NCBI GenBank assembly: GCA_011051745.1
Contig: DRKO01000428.1
Location: forward strand, 1-13,839
DNA length: 13,839 nucleotides
From: Chloroflexota bacterium
GTDB taxonomy: Bacteria > Chloroflexota > Anaerolineae > Aggregatilineales > UBA3940
Reading direction: 5' to 3'
Part shown: positions 1-8,250 of the stretch, piece by piece
How positions within the stretch are numbered: the first letter of the stretch is position 1
How the letters are laid out: each line of letters begins with the position of its first letter
The notes under the pieces: generated by a model
Told to the model about the DNA's origin: nothing
The model's input: the letters and a program-made list of their open reading frames with translations, nothing else
Database searches by the model: none
Translations under genes and position numbers: made by a program

Positions 1-366
1 GACTCCGGCCCCGAAAACGAGCGAAAGCAGGCGCAGCGCGGTCAGGCCCCCGCCGCTCAGCCGGTAGACCGGCAGGGCGGCCAGATAGTAAAGCGGCGGC
101 TGGTGATCCTCGTACTCGATGGCCGAGAGATCGGCCTCCTCCGGGAACTGCGCCGCCTTCAGCTCCTCCAGATACTCCGCGTCCCAGTCGCCCGGCGCGA
201 TGATCGGGCAGCATCCCTCCGTCGCCACCTGAGCGATGTAGTTGTAGTGGGCCGGTTCGTCGGGGGCCTGCCAGGGCGGCGTGTAGATCGCGTACAGAGC
301 GCCGATGCCGAAGAATACGATGACGATCAGAGCCAGCAATACGTACAGAAAACGGTCTTCTCTCAT
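1..366 (-). CDS. Membrane glycosyltransferase, GT-C/GT39-like, N-terminal part (cut by window edge)
   Basis: This is the first 122 codons of a minus-strand gene that runs off the left edge. The protein opens with one hydrophobic segment (about residues 6-28). A loop follows, carrying YTPPWQAPDEPAHYNY with D36-E37 and H40, and then EDHQPPLYY around residues 86-94 before a second hydrophobic stretch. An acidic pair after TM1 and a later H-x-P-P-L-Y-Y block are typical of GT-C fold enzymes (GT39/ArnT-like, or DUF2142 proteins), which transfer sugars from polyprenyl-phosphate carriers outside the membrane. The acidic pair is the usual catalytic site in that fold; sugar and acceptor cannot be read. 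The ATG lies 9 bases after the PAP2 stop codon, so it is the last visible gene of the four-gene minus-strand operon. The ribosome binding site is weak (GAAAG). The family is fairly sure; the exact subfamily is open because most of the protein is missing. Confidence 0.72.
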   Translation of the reverse strand, partial: MREDRFLYVLLALIVIVFFGIGALYAIYTPPWQAPDEPAHYNYIAQVATEGCCPIIAPGDWDAEYLEELKAAQFPEEADLSAIEYEDHQPPLYYLAALPVYRLSGGGLTALRLLSLVFGAGV

Positions 367-375
367 CGCTTTCAA

Positions 376-1299
376 TTATTCGATTCGCCGGTCGGCCAGT
401 CTGGCCTTTACGAACACCCAGGGTGCGCCAAACCCTGCCCACAGGCCGATCAGGCCGTAGCGAACCAGACGGAAAATCAGGGCCGGTTCCAGCCCGCCGA
501 ACAGCGCTCCCAGCCCGAAGCGCAGGATCATGACGCCGATCATCCCGATCAGGAACCGCAGAAGGCGTTTCCACAGTCTGCCGCGCGCATCGAAGCGCAC
601 GCTTCGCACCTCCAGCGCGAAGCCGATCCCCATCCCCAGAAACGCGCCCGCCGGTGTCACCGCTCCGGCCAGCCCGTCCGGCGAGGTGACGGGGATCAGG
701 CCGGGGTGGATGATCAGCATCAGGGCCGTGACGACAACCACCAGCCCGATCTGAACCCACAGACCCCGATCCTCAAGCCACGCGCCCAGCTTCGGCAGCG
801 ACCATGCATAGACCGCCACCGAGGCCAGCCCGATCAGCAGCCCGCCGATCACGTCCTGCGGGAAGTGAACGCCCAGCGCCATCCGTGAGAGGGCCATCAG
901 CAGCAGGTAGAGGGCGATCAGGAGCGTGGCCCACCGGCGCCGGACTTCAAGAGCGATCCCGCCCCACAGGGCGGTTGAGAGGTGCGCGTGTCCGCTGGGG
1001 AGGCCGTAGCTCGTCTCGGTAACGACGTTGCGCACCTCAGGCGAGACCTGAAAAGGCCGGGGGCGTTTCCACCACGCCTTGAGCCAGGCGTTGCTCCAGG
1101 CCGCGATCATGAAGAACAGGCTTAACTGGCGGCCCAGCCGCGCGTCTATACACCAGTAGATCAGGGGGAGCAGGATCAGGTAAAAATCCTCGCTGCCCGC
1201 AAAGTGGAAAAACAGGCCAAGCGTCTCGATCAGCGGCGTTCGCCATGACTGGAACCAGAGGATAACGTCCAGCCCCCAGCCTAACTCGATCTGTCCCAT
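376..1299 (-). CDS. PAP2-family integral membrane phosphatase
   Basis: A 307-residue membrane protein with the complete PAP2 (type 2 phosphatidic acid phosphatase) signature: K74-x6-R81-P82, P101-S-G-H104, and S138-R139-x3-G-x-H145-x3-D149. H104 would be the proton donor and H145, paired with D149, the nucleophile. The family dephosphorylates lipid phosphates or polyprenyl diphosphates, usually on the outer face of the cytoplasmic membrane. The first 170 residues or so are the enzyme. The last 130 add about four more hydrophobic segments, making it longer than a minimal PAP2 protein of about 200 residues. A GGAGAGAGG ribosome binding site sits just ahead of the ATG. It lies 34 bases after the MFS gene and 9 bases before a glycosyltransferase, which may use a polyprenyl carrier. 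Recycling of that carrier is a plausible role, but this is inference; the substrate is unknown. Confidence 0.9.
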   Translation of the reverse strand: MGQIELGWGLDVILWFQSWRTPLIETLGLFFHFAGSEDFYLILLPLIYWCIDARLGRQLSLFFMIAAWSNAWLKAWWKRPRPFQVSPEVRNVVTETSYGLPSGHAHLSTALWGGIALEVRRRWATLLIALYLLLMALSRMALGVHFPQDVIGGLLIGLASVAVYAWSLPKLGAWLEDRGLWVQIGLVVVVTALMLIIHPGLIPVTSPDGLAGAVTPAGAFLGMGIGFALEVRSVRFDARGRLWKRLLRFLIGMIGVMILRFGLGALFGGLEPALIFRLVRYGLIGLWAGFGAPWVFVKARLADRRIE

Positions 1300-1333
1300 T
1301 GTGCCTCTCTCCAGAGCAGAGCGGTATACGCAG

Positions 1334-2521
1334 TCAATCCCCCGGCGTGGGGGAGGCTTCCAGCGAGTCGCGGGCGGGCATCTGTAACGAGCGCACCACG
1401 AACCACAGCCCGATCATCAGCGGGAGGCCAGCCAGACCGGCGACGAACGGGAGATCATGCGATGGGGTCAGGTCATAGAGGCTTCCGGCAGCCTGCGCCG
1501 CGATAGCCAGAGACACGGAGAAGAGCGACTCGAACATCCCGAACGCCAGCCCCTGATTGCTCTCCCCGACGGCCCGCGCCACGCCAGCCGTCGCCAGAGC
1601 CCGCGTCGTGAAGAACCCTCCCAGCCCAAAGAAAGCGATTGCCACGCCGGCCCATGAGGTGCTCCCCAGCATAACGAGCAGCGACAGCCAGAACAGGAGC
1701 AGGATCGCCGGGTAATTCCAGCGCGGGCTGGCGCGGCCCGATAGCAGGTTGAGAACCACCGTGCCGAGCGAGAAGATCGAAAGCAGCAGCCCGATGGTCG
1801 AAAGCGAGAAGCCGCGCACATCCCGCAGGAAATTGGGAGCCAGCGCGAGGCCAAGCTGCATGATCAGGGCCGTTGCCGCATAGTAGAGAACAAGCCGGAG
1901 ATAGGCCCCGTTGCGAAGCAGATCGCCGGGGCGCAACTCGTGGGCGGCAACTCGTGGCCTGACGCTGCGGGTCATGAGCACGGTCAGGGTGGAGACGGCA
2001 AAGAGGGCGGTTCCCAGCCACAGGTTGGTGCGGATTCCATAGCTATCGGCGATCAGGCCGCCCAGCGCCGGGGAGATGATCAGCCCCGCCGGGTAGGCGG
2101 CGTAGATGGCGGTCAGCGTGCGGTTGGCGATGCCGGGCAGGTCCCGGTTAGGGAGGGAGAGCAGGGCGTAGGTGCTGATGGCCGGGATCGCGAAGGCCGA
2201 AAGGGAATAGATCACGATGCCGGGGAGCGCCAGTTGCCAGCTCGTTGCCAGCGCCATCCCGGCTGGCCCGATGAAGCCGACCATCCACGAGAGCACCATC
2301 ACCCGGTGCGGACCGAAGCGGTCGGCTGCGTACCCCGCCGGTAGAGGGAGCAGGGCGCGGGCGATGCTCTCGATCGCCAGCACTGTGCCGACCTGAGCGG
2401 GCGTGGCCCCCAGTTCGACCAGATAAAGCTGCCGCAGGTTGTACCACAGCCCTTCACCCAGCGCCCAGATGAAGAGCGCGGCCATGATCAACCGGTTGTC
2501 GCGCCCCAGCTCTTTGAACAT
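1334..2521 (-). CDS. Major facilitator superfamily (MFS) transporter
   Basis: A 395-residue protein made almost entirely of hydrophobic segments, consistent with the 12-helix MFS fold. The loop between helices 2 and 3 carries the MFS motif-A pattern G63-Y-A-A-D67-R68-F-G-P-H-R73. The central charged loop (around residues 185-205) separates two six-helix halves. The reading frame is open further upstream, but that stretch is antisense-like low-quality sequence inside the hydrolase gene. The real start is the ATG at 2521, followed by MFKELGRDNR, a typical cytosolic lead into helix 1. That ATG shares its A with the hydrolase stop (TGATG) and has GAGGA nine bases upstream, so translation is probably coupled. 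Substrate cannot be predicted; the family moves sugars, drugs and metabolites using ion gradients. It could export the product of the preceding hydrolase, but this is a guess. Confidence 0.88.
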   Translation of the reverse strand: MFKELGRDNRLIMAALFIWALGEGLWYNLRQLYLVELGATPAQVGTVLAIESIARALLPLPAGYAADRFGPHRVMVLSWMVGFIGPAGMALATSWQLALPGIVIYSLSAFAIPAISTYALLSLPNRDLPGIANRTLTAIYAAYPAGLIISPALGGLIADSYGIRTNLWLGTALFAVSTLTVLMTRSVRPRVAAHELRPGDLLRNGAYLRLVLYYAATALIMQLGLALAPNFLRDVRGFSLSTIGLLLSIFSLGTVVLNLLSGRASPRWNYPAILLLFWLSLLVMLGSTSWAGVAIAFFGLGGFFTTRALATAGVARAVGESNQGLAFGMFESLFSVSLAIAAQAAGSLYDLTPSHDLPFVAGLAGLPLMIGLWFVVRSLQMPARDSLEASPTPGD

Positions 2522-3324
2522 CAGCGGTGTTCCTCGACGAAATCGGTAATGGCTTTGAAGACGATGTCGCGTTCGACGTGCTCGGTGACGACGTGGTCGC
2601 TTTTCTCCAGAACGAGTTTGCGCTTCTGCGGGCTGCCGAGGGCCTCGTAGTGGCGTTGCAGGTCTCCAAACGGAACGGTCTGGTCGGCCTGCGAATGGAT
2701 CAGCAGGGCCGGAGCGGTGACGCGGGGCAGGGTGGCCCGCATCTCCGCCAGCATCCGGCATAGCTGGCGACCGGCCCGCAGCGGCCAGACGGAGTAGGTG
2801 GGGTGGCCGAGCGGCTCCTCGCCGCGTTCGCGTTGCACCGCCATGATGTACTGCTGGAAGGGGTTCTCTTCCGGCGGCGGGTAGCCTTTGGGCATGGTCG
2901 CCATGACAAGCCCCAGCAACGGAACGACGACGCTCATCACCCCCTGACAGTTGCTCAACTGGTAGGGGGCTGACATCGCCACCACGCCGGCGACCGGCTC
3001 CCATCCGGCCAGCAGGAGGCTCAGCGCCCCGCCCATAGACAGGCCCATCACGAAAACCTTCTCGCACTGCGAGCGGAGCATCTCATATCCGGCCAGCGCC
3101 GAGATATACCACTCGCGCCAGGTGGCGCGGTTCAGGTCGGCGGGGGTGCTCCCGTGCCCGGCCAGCCTCGGCCCGTGAACGGTGTACCCCTGATGGTTGA
3201 GGTGCTCTCCCAGCCAGCGCATCTCAAAGGGCGTGCCGGTGAAGCCGTGAATCAGCAGGCAGCCGATCTCGTTGCCGGGGAAGAAGAACGGCTCGCTACC
3301 GGGCAGGAGTTTGATCGGTTCCAT
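2521..3324 (-). CDS. Alpha/beta hydrolase, Est30-like carboxylesterase / monoacylglycerol lipase family
   Basis: A 267-residue cytosolic serine hydrolase. Residues 23-31 give the oxyanion-hole region (LLIHGFTGT). The nucleophile elbow is G94-L-S96-M-G-G. The acid is D214 in HSQADQTVP, and the histidine is H244 in KSDHVVTEH, so the triad S96-D214-H244 is complete and in order. The insertion between about 120 and 185 would form the cap domain. The GFTGTP opening, GLSMGG elbow and SDHVVT tail resemble the Geobacillus Est30 carboxylesterase group, which cleaves short- to medium-chain esters. It is slightly longer than Est30 (about 247 residues). It is the first gene of the minus-strand operon and overlaps the MFS gene by one base. 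No signal peptide is seen. The natural substrate is unknown; a bacterial monoglyceride lipase would look much the same. Confidence 0.88.
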   Translation of the reverse strand: MEPIKLLPGSEPFFFPGNEIGCLLIHGFTGTPFEMRWLGEHLNHQGYTVHGPRLAGHGSTPADLNRATWREWYISALAGYEMLRSQCEKVFVMGLSMGGALSLLLAGWEPVAGVVAMSAPYQLSNCQGVMSVVVPLLGLVMATMPKGYPPPEENPFQQYIMAVQRERGEEPLGHPTYSVWPLRAGRQLCRMLAEMRATLPRVTAPALLIHSQADQTVPFGDLQRHYEALGSPQKRKLVLEKSDHVVTEHVERDIVFKAITDFVEEHR

Positions 3325-3687
3325 GCCGCGCAGTGTACCACGAGGCGGGGGGAAAGTCTACCGCGCTCCGCCTCTGGCGGCAGAAAGGCAAATTGTTAAG
3401 GAACCGTAATCGTTAGGTATCGCCGACAGGATAACTGTTGTGCTATGGTTAAGGGAGGGGATGAGGGAGCGTGCCGGAAGGCAGGCTCTTAGAGGGATCT
3501 TCTGGGCAGGAGCGGCGGACTCAGCACCTTGCCTCTTTATCCGCACACATCCATCTCCAGCGGGTCCGTTCCGGGGCGTAAACCTCTGAGAAGGTCCACC
3601 TGAAACGAATTAAAGAGATCGAGGCCGGAGAATATCTCACCGCGCTTATCTAAGACCACCGGCTGGGGTTCATTCAGGCAGTAGACG
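3325..3687. other. Intergenic region between the divergent hydrolase and kinase operons
   Basis: A 363-base gap without a credible gene. Besides the hydrolase promoter at its left end, it holds a possible plus-strand extended -10, TGCTATGGT at 3441-3449, with only a poor -35 (CCGACA at 3423-3428, spacer 15). If used, the kinase mRNA would have an untranslated leader of more than 200 bases. Short inverted repeats occur (TGCC-GGAA-GGCA near 3473; GAGAT...ATCTC near 3617-3637), but I recognise no riboswitch or small RNA. The stretch is less GC-rich than its surroundings around 3390-3450, as expected for promoter DNA. A short minus-strand open frame (3358-3546) has no protein-like character. Confidence 0.45.
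3332..3360 (-). promoter_or_regulatory. Promoter of the hydrolase operon, probably giving a leaderless mRNA
   Basis: Reading the minus strand, TAGACT (3360-3355) is followed by a 17-base spacer and TACACT (3337-3332), with TGG just before it giving an extended -10. Each hexamer matches the sigma-70 consensus at four of six positions. Only seven bases separate the -10 from the ATG at 3324, so transcription should start at or next to the A of the start codon. No Shine-Dalgarno sequence fits in that space. Confidence 0.55.
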
Positions 3688-6600
3688 ATGTCCGGTACAG
3701 AAAAATCAAGAGAAGAGCTTCTTCGTGAAGTGGAAAGCCTGAAAGCCCGACTGGCCGAACTGGAACGGACGGAGCAGGAGCACCTTCAGGCAGAAGGCGC
3801 TCTGCAGGCGAGCGAGATACGCTTCCACTCCGTGATGCAGACCGCCCGTGACGCCATCGTCATGGCCGATATTCGGGGGAACATCACCTTCTGGAACCAG
3901 ATGGCGGAAACCATCTTCGGGTATTCGGCTGGCGAAGCGCTCGGAAAGCCGCTTACCATCCTGATCCCCGACCGATTCCATGAGGCGTACCGGGAAGCCC
4001 TGGAGGGCTTTGTCGCTACGGGCCGCCCGAGCGCGATAGGGCGGATGGTCGAGACGGTTGGGCGGCGGAAAGACGGCAGCGAGTTCCCCGCCATTGTCTC
4101 GCTGTCCGCCTGGCAGGCCAACGGCGAGGTGTTCTTCACCGCCATCATCCGTGATGCCACAGAGCGCAGGAAGATGGAACAGGCGCTGTCCTATGAGCGC
4201 GACCTGCTGGCGATACTCATGGACAGCATCCCGGACGGCATCTACTTCAAAGACACCGAGAGCCGCTTCACGCGGATCAACAGGGCACAGGCCGCTCTGC
4301 TGGGCATCGCTTCGCCGGAGGAAGCGATCGGCAGGACGGACTTTGACTTCTTCGCGCCCGAATTCGCCAGTGAGGCCTACGAAGATGAGCAGGAGATCAT
4401 CCGCTCCGGTCGCCCGCTGATCGGGAAGGTCGAAGAACTCAGAAGGATGGACGGGGAATCCCTCTGGATATCGGCGACCAAAGTTCCCTTCAGGAACGAG
4501 GCGGGCGAGATCATCGGCATTGTTGGGATATCCAGAGACATCACCGCCCTGAAGCGAGCGGAGGAGAGACTCCGCGAAAGTGAAGCCCGCTTCCGCATCA
4601 TCGCCGAGAGCTCTCTGGTCGGCGTCTACATCGTTCAGGATGAGGTGCTGCTTTATATAAACCCGGCTCTGGCGCAGATGTTCGGTTACCGGCCTGAGGA
4701 GATCATAGAGCGTCTGGGGCCGCTGGACCTCGTCCACCCCGACGATCGCGACCTGGTGAGGAGAAATATCCGGCGGCGCATCGAAGGGGAAATCAGGGAG
4801 ATACGCTACACCTTCCGGGGGCTTCACAGGAACGGGGGAACCATCTACTGCGAGGTGCTGGGCCGTCGGGTTGAATACAGGGGCCGACCGGCCATCATCG
4901 GGACCCTGATAGACATCACCCGCCGCAGGCAATCGGAAGAGGAACTGCGTTATCGGGATGCCATCCTTGAGACCCTCGCTTACGCCAGCGAGCAACTTCT
5001 GCTTGGCGAGCCGGACAGAGTGTTGCCCGATCTGCTCGCCCGCCTGGGGCAGGCCTCCGATGTCAGCCGTGTGTATGTGTTCAGGAACCACACCGCTCCT
5101 GACGGGACGCTGTTAGCCAGCCAGGTCTGCGAGTGGACCGCGCCCGGCCACACTCCTCAGGCGAACAACCCTGAGTTACAGGGTATCCCGTATCTGGAGG
5201 CCGGGTTTGGGCGCTGGGTCGAGATTCTGGGGGCCTCCGAGCCTCTCTCCGGGCTGGTGCGCGACTTTCCGGAGCCGGAGCGGGCCTTCCTTGAGGCGCA
5301 GGGTATACGCTCGCTGCTCGTTGTCCCGATCTTCAGCGAGGGGGAGTGGTGGGGCTTCCTCGGTTTTGATGACTGTGAGAAAGATCGTCACTGGTCGTCC
5401 GCCGAGATCGGGGCGCTCAGGAGCGTTGCCGGGGCGCTGGGGGCTGCCTTCACCCGGCAGCGCATTTCGCAGGCTGAGCAGGAACAGCGTGCGCTGGCCG
5501 AGGCGCTGGCCGATACAGCCGCCGCGATCAACAGTTCCCTCGATCTGGAAGAGGTGCTCGGCCTGATCCTCGAAAACGTGGAGCGGGTGGTCCCTCATGA
5601 CACGGCCTCGATCATGCTGGTTGAGTCGGGCGTTGCCCGTGTGGCCCGCTGCCGGGGGTATCGGGACCCGGAGCTTGAGGAAGAGGTCATGAAGCTGCGT
5701 TTCCCCATTTCCGAAACGCCCACCCTCCATCATGCGGCGAAGACGGGGGAGCCGCTCCTCATCCCCAATGTGGCCGACTACCCCGGCTGGCTTCATCTCA
5801 CCTCTCAGGAGCCGACACGTTCTTATCTGGGTGCGCCGATCTGCGTGGATGGCGTGACGATTGGCTTTCTCACGCTGGATAGCTGGGAACCCGACTACTT
5901 CACGCCCGCGCACGCCCGCCGTCTGCAGGCTTTTGTGGATCAGGCCGCCGTTGCCATCCAGAATGCGCGATTGTATCAGGAGCTGGAAGCCTACAGTTCG
6001 TATCTGGAACAGGCCGTTGAGGAGCGCACGACCGAGCTCCAGCGCAGCAAGGAGCGTGTGGAGGCGATCCTCAACAACAGCCCGGATGCCATTCTCCTGC
6101 TCGGAGCCGATGGGAGGATCGGGACGGCAAACCCGGCTTTCTACAGAACGTTCGGCTACGAGGTGGACGAGGTTTATAATCATTCGCTGGACAGTCTGGT
6201 CAAAGCCGACTATGCGGAAGCCGTGAGGGCGGCGCTGGAAGCTCTGATAGAGAAACACGAGGTGCAGCGTCTGGAGGCCGTCGCGCGGTGCAAGGGGGGC
6301 GAGACCTTCGACGCCGATATCGAGATGGCTCCCATCAAAGAAGGGCAGAAGCTGGTGGGCATCGTGTGCGGCCTGCGGGACATCAGCAGCCTGAAAGAGG
6401 TGGCCCGCATGAAAGAAGCCTTTGTCTCCAACGTCTCTCACGAGCTGCGCACTCCGATCACCAGCCTCAAGCTGAACCTCCGGCTTCTGTCGCTTGACCC
6501 GGAACGGCAGGAGGTCTATCTGGAGCGGCTGAACCGCGAGGTGGAGCGGCTGAATAAGATCATCGAGGACCTTCTGCGCCTCTCCCGTCTGGATCAGGGC

Positions 6601-7095
6601 CACGTCCAGCTACATCTTGAGCCGGTGGACCTTAACGTGCTGGCGGAGCAGTTCCTCAGCGACCGCTCCCCTCTGGCCGAGAGCCGGGGCCTGGCCCTCA
6701 ACCTCAGGAAGGAAAGCGACCTGCCGCCGGTGCAGGCCGACGCCGGGCTGCTGGGGCAGGTGTTGAGCATCTTTCTGACCAACGCGCTCAACTACACTCC
6801 GGCGGGGGGGCGGGTCACGATCAGCACGCAGGTTCGCCGGATGGGCGGCAGGCAGTGGGTGGGCCTGAGTGTCAGCGATACGGGGCCGGGGATCCCACCG
6901 GAGGAGCAATCTCATCTGTTTGAGCGGTTTTTCCGGGGCAAAGTGGGGCGCGATTCCGGTGCGCCGGGGACCGGTCTGGGACTGGCAATCGCCAGGGAGA
7001 TCGTGGATTTGCATAGAGGCCGGATAGAAGTTGACAGCGAAGGAGTTCCGGGCGAAGGGACTACATTTACTGTCTGGCTGCCTGCGGAGGAATAG
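3688..7095 (+). CDS. Soluble multi-sensor histidine kinase (PAS-PAS-PAS-GAF-GAF-PAS-HisKA-HATPase)
   Basis: A 1135-residue cytosolic kinase without membrane helices. A coiled coil (about 5-40) is followed by PAS1 (44-160), PAS2 (172-288), PAS3 (298-413), GAF1 (425-590), GAF2 (612-765), a short coiled coil (765-790), PAS4 (790-903), HisKA (905-975) and HATPase_c (about 1015-1133). The phosphorylated histidine is H918 in VSHELRTP. The ATP site is intact: N-box N1032, G1 box D1064-T-G-P-G, G2 box G1094-T-G-L-G-L. PAS1 resembles FixL-type domains (EALEGFVATG, RRKDGSEFP), but the position of the FixL haem histidine appears to be a tyrosine, so haem binding is unlikely. Each sensor domain could bind a small ligand or chromophore; none is identifiable. 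The start ATG has only a weak ribosome site. The receiver-kinase gene begins five bases after the stop, so the two are co-transcribed and are the likely phosphotransfer pair. Confidence 0.93.
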   Translation: MSGTEKSREELLREVESLKARLAELERTEQEHLQAEGALQASEIRFHSVMQTARDAIVMADIRGNITFWNQMAETIFGYSAGEALGKPLTILIPDRFHEAYREALEGFVATGRPSAIGRMVETVGRRKDGSEFPAIVSLSAWQANGEVFFTAIIRDATERRKMEQALSYERDLLAILMDSIPDGIYFKDTESRFTRINRAQAALLGIASPEEAIGRTDFDFFAPEFASEAYEDEQEIIRSGRPLIGKVEELRRMDGESLWISATKVPFRNEAGEIIGIVGISRDITALKRAEERLRESEARFRIIAESSLVGVYIVQDEVLLYINPALAQMFGYRPEEIIERLGPLDLVHPDDRDLVRRNIRRRIEGEIREIRYTFRGLHRNGGTIYCEVLGRRVEYRGRPAIIGTLIDITRRRQSEEELRYRDAILETLAYASEQLLLGEPDRVLPDLLARLGQASDVSRVYVFRNHTAPDGTLLASQVCEWTAPGHTPQANNPELQGIPYLEAGFGRWVEILGASEPLSGLVRDFPEPERAFLEAQGIRSLLVVPIFSEGEWWGFLGFDDCEKDRHWSSAEIGALRSVAGALGAAFTRQRISQAEQEQRALAEALADTAAAINSSLDLEEVLGLILENVERVVPHDTASIMLVESGVARVARCRGYRDPELEEEVMKLRFPISETPTLHHAAKTGEPLLIPNVADYPGWLHLTSQEPTRSYLGAPICVDGVTIGFLTLDSWEPDYFTPAHARRLQAFVDQAAVAIQNARLYQELEAYSSYLEQAVEERTTELQRSKERVEAILNNSPDAILLLGADGRIGTANPAFYRTFGYEVDEVYNHSLDSLVKADYAEAVRAALEALIEKHEVQRLEAVARCKGGETFDADIEMAPIKEGQKLVGIVCGLRDISSLKEVARMKEAFVSNVSHELRTPITSLKLNLRLLSLDPERQEVYLERLNREVERLNKIIEDLLRLSRLDQGHVQLHLEPVDLNVLAEQFLSDRSPLAESRGLALNLRKESDLPPVQADAGLLGQVLSIFLTNALNYTPAGGRVTISTQVRRMGGRQWVGLSVSDTGPGIPPEEQSHLFERFFRGKVGRDSGAPGTGLGLAIAREIVDLHRGRIEVDSEGVPGEGTTFTVWLPAEE

Positions 7096-7100
7096 GATTG

Positions 7101-8249
7101 ATGAACCCGCTGAATGGAAAACAGACAACTGGCGCCACTATTCTGGTAGTTGATGACGATGAGGTCGTGCTGAGCAGCGTGGCTGATCTGCTGCGCATTT
7201 CAGGCTATCGGGTTCTCACCGCGACGAACGGCGTACATGCGCTCCAGATTCTGCAGAGTCAGACTCCCGATCTGATCGTCGCCGATATCATGATGCCTCG
7301 AATGAACGGCTATCAGTTCTACAAGGCGGTGCGGGATAACCCCTCCTGGACATCCATCCCCTTCATCTTCCTGACGGCTCGCGATCAGCAGAAAGACATC
7401 CGGGAGGGGTACAGTCTGGGAGCCGATCACTACCTGACCAAGCCGTTTGAGCCGGAAGACCTGCTGGTCGCGGTGGAAGCGCGGCTGAAGCGGATGCAGG
7501 CCATCCAGTCCGTCATCCAGGCCGACGTGGAGGACGCGAAGGAGCAGCTTCTCACCGTCTTCAGCCATGAGCTACGCACGCCGTTGAGCTACATCTACGG
7601 CTACGTCCACCTGCTGCGTGAAGGCCGCCCCACTCTGGACGACGAGGCTACCGATTACCTCCTCGACAGCATCCAGCGCGGCACGGAGCGGGTGGTTAAG
7701 CTGGTTGAAGACCTGATGCTCATCGTGCACATTGACAGCGGCGCAGCCGAGATGGAGGTGGCCCGCCACCGCAGCCCGACCAATCTTAGCTTTCTGATCG
7801 AAAGGGTGGTCGCCGGCCTGCAGGAGGAGGCGCAGGAGCGCAACGTCGCCATCTCAATGCTGATCCCGAAAGAGCTGAAGTGCTTCTGCAGGCCGGTGTA
7901 TGCCGAGGACATATTCAAGCGGGTGATTGAGAACGCCATCAGGTTCAGCAAGCCGGAAGGGGGGGAGGTCTGGATTCGGGCCGGGGTGGAGGGTGACCGC
8001 GCCGTTATCACCGTGGAGGATAACGGGATCGGGATCGCCCCGGAGCGGCTCCCGCACCTCTTCGGGCATGCCCGGCAGATCGAGCAGGGCGATTCGGATC
8101 AGGAGGAAGGGGGCGGCGGGCTGGGGCTGGCGATTGCCTGCCGGCTGGTACAACTGCATGGTGGGGATATTCAGGTCAGCAGCCAGCCCGGCGAGGGGAC
8201 GGTGTTCACCATCTCGCTCCCCCTTGCGCCCGGGGCGGATGCCGTCTAG
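7101..8249 (+). CDS. Response-regulator/histidine-kinase hybrid (REC-HisKA-HATPase)
   Basis: A 382-residue protein that begins with a receiver domain and ends as a kinase. REC spans about 13-130: acidic pocket D18-D19-D20, phosphoacceptor D62 in VADIMMP, then FLTAR and TKPF, which carry the conserved threonine and lysine. HisKA follows at about 145-215, with H156 in FSHELRTP. HATPase_c is at about 265-378, with an N-box (ENAIRFSKP), DNGIGI and GGGGLGLAI. There is no DNA-binding or enzyme output domain. The order REC before HisKA, with a complete kinase, suggests that phosphorylation by the upstream kinase switches this second kinase on or off, extending the relay to a partner encoded elsewhere. 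GGAGG lies ten bases before the ATG chosen; a TTG one codon earlier (7098) has seven-base spacing and cannot be excluded. The gene converges on hypD. Confidence 0.92.
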   Translation: MNPLNGKQTTGATILVVDDDEVVLSSVADLLRISGYRVLTATNGVHALQILQSQTPDLIVADIMMPRMNGYQFYKAVRDNPSWTSIPFIFLTARDQQKDIREGYSLGADHYLTKPFEPEDLLVAVEARLKRMQAIQSVIQADVEDAKEQLLTVFSHELRTPLSYIYGYVHLLREGRPTLDDEATDYLLDSIQRGTERVVKLVEDLMLIVHIDSGAAEMEVARHRSPTNLSFLIERVVAGLQEEAQERNVAISMLIPKELKCFCRPVYAEDIFKRVIENAIRFSKPEGGEVWIRAGVEGDRAVITVEDNGIGIAPERLPHLFGHARQIEQGDSDQEEGGGGLGLAIACRLVQLHGGDIQVSSQPGEGTVFTISLPLAPGADAV

Positions 8250-8250
8250 T

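Noticed and set aside
103..888. Plus-strand open frame across the glycosyltransferase and PAP2 genes
   Set aside because: Its translation is low-complexity and polar (many D, Q, R, P), while the minus strand encodes intact conserved motifs.
2522..3067. N-terminal extension of the MFS protein into the hydrolase gene
   Set aside because: The added residues are Arg/Pro/Gly-rich and overlap the catalytic region of the hydrolase in another frame. The ATG at 2521, with a ribosome site and stop-start overlap, is a normal MFS start.
3706..5091. Long minus-strand open frame (461 codons) inside the sensor kinase gene
   Set aside because: It lies opposite clear PAS/GAF coding sequence, its translation has no recognisable domain, and long antisense frames are common in GC-rich genes. 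The same holds for 5176-6603.
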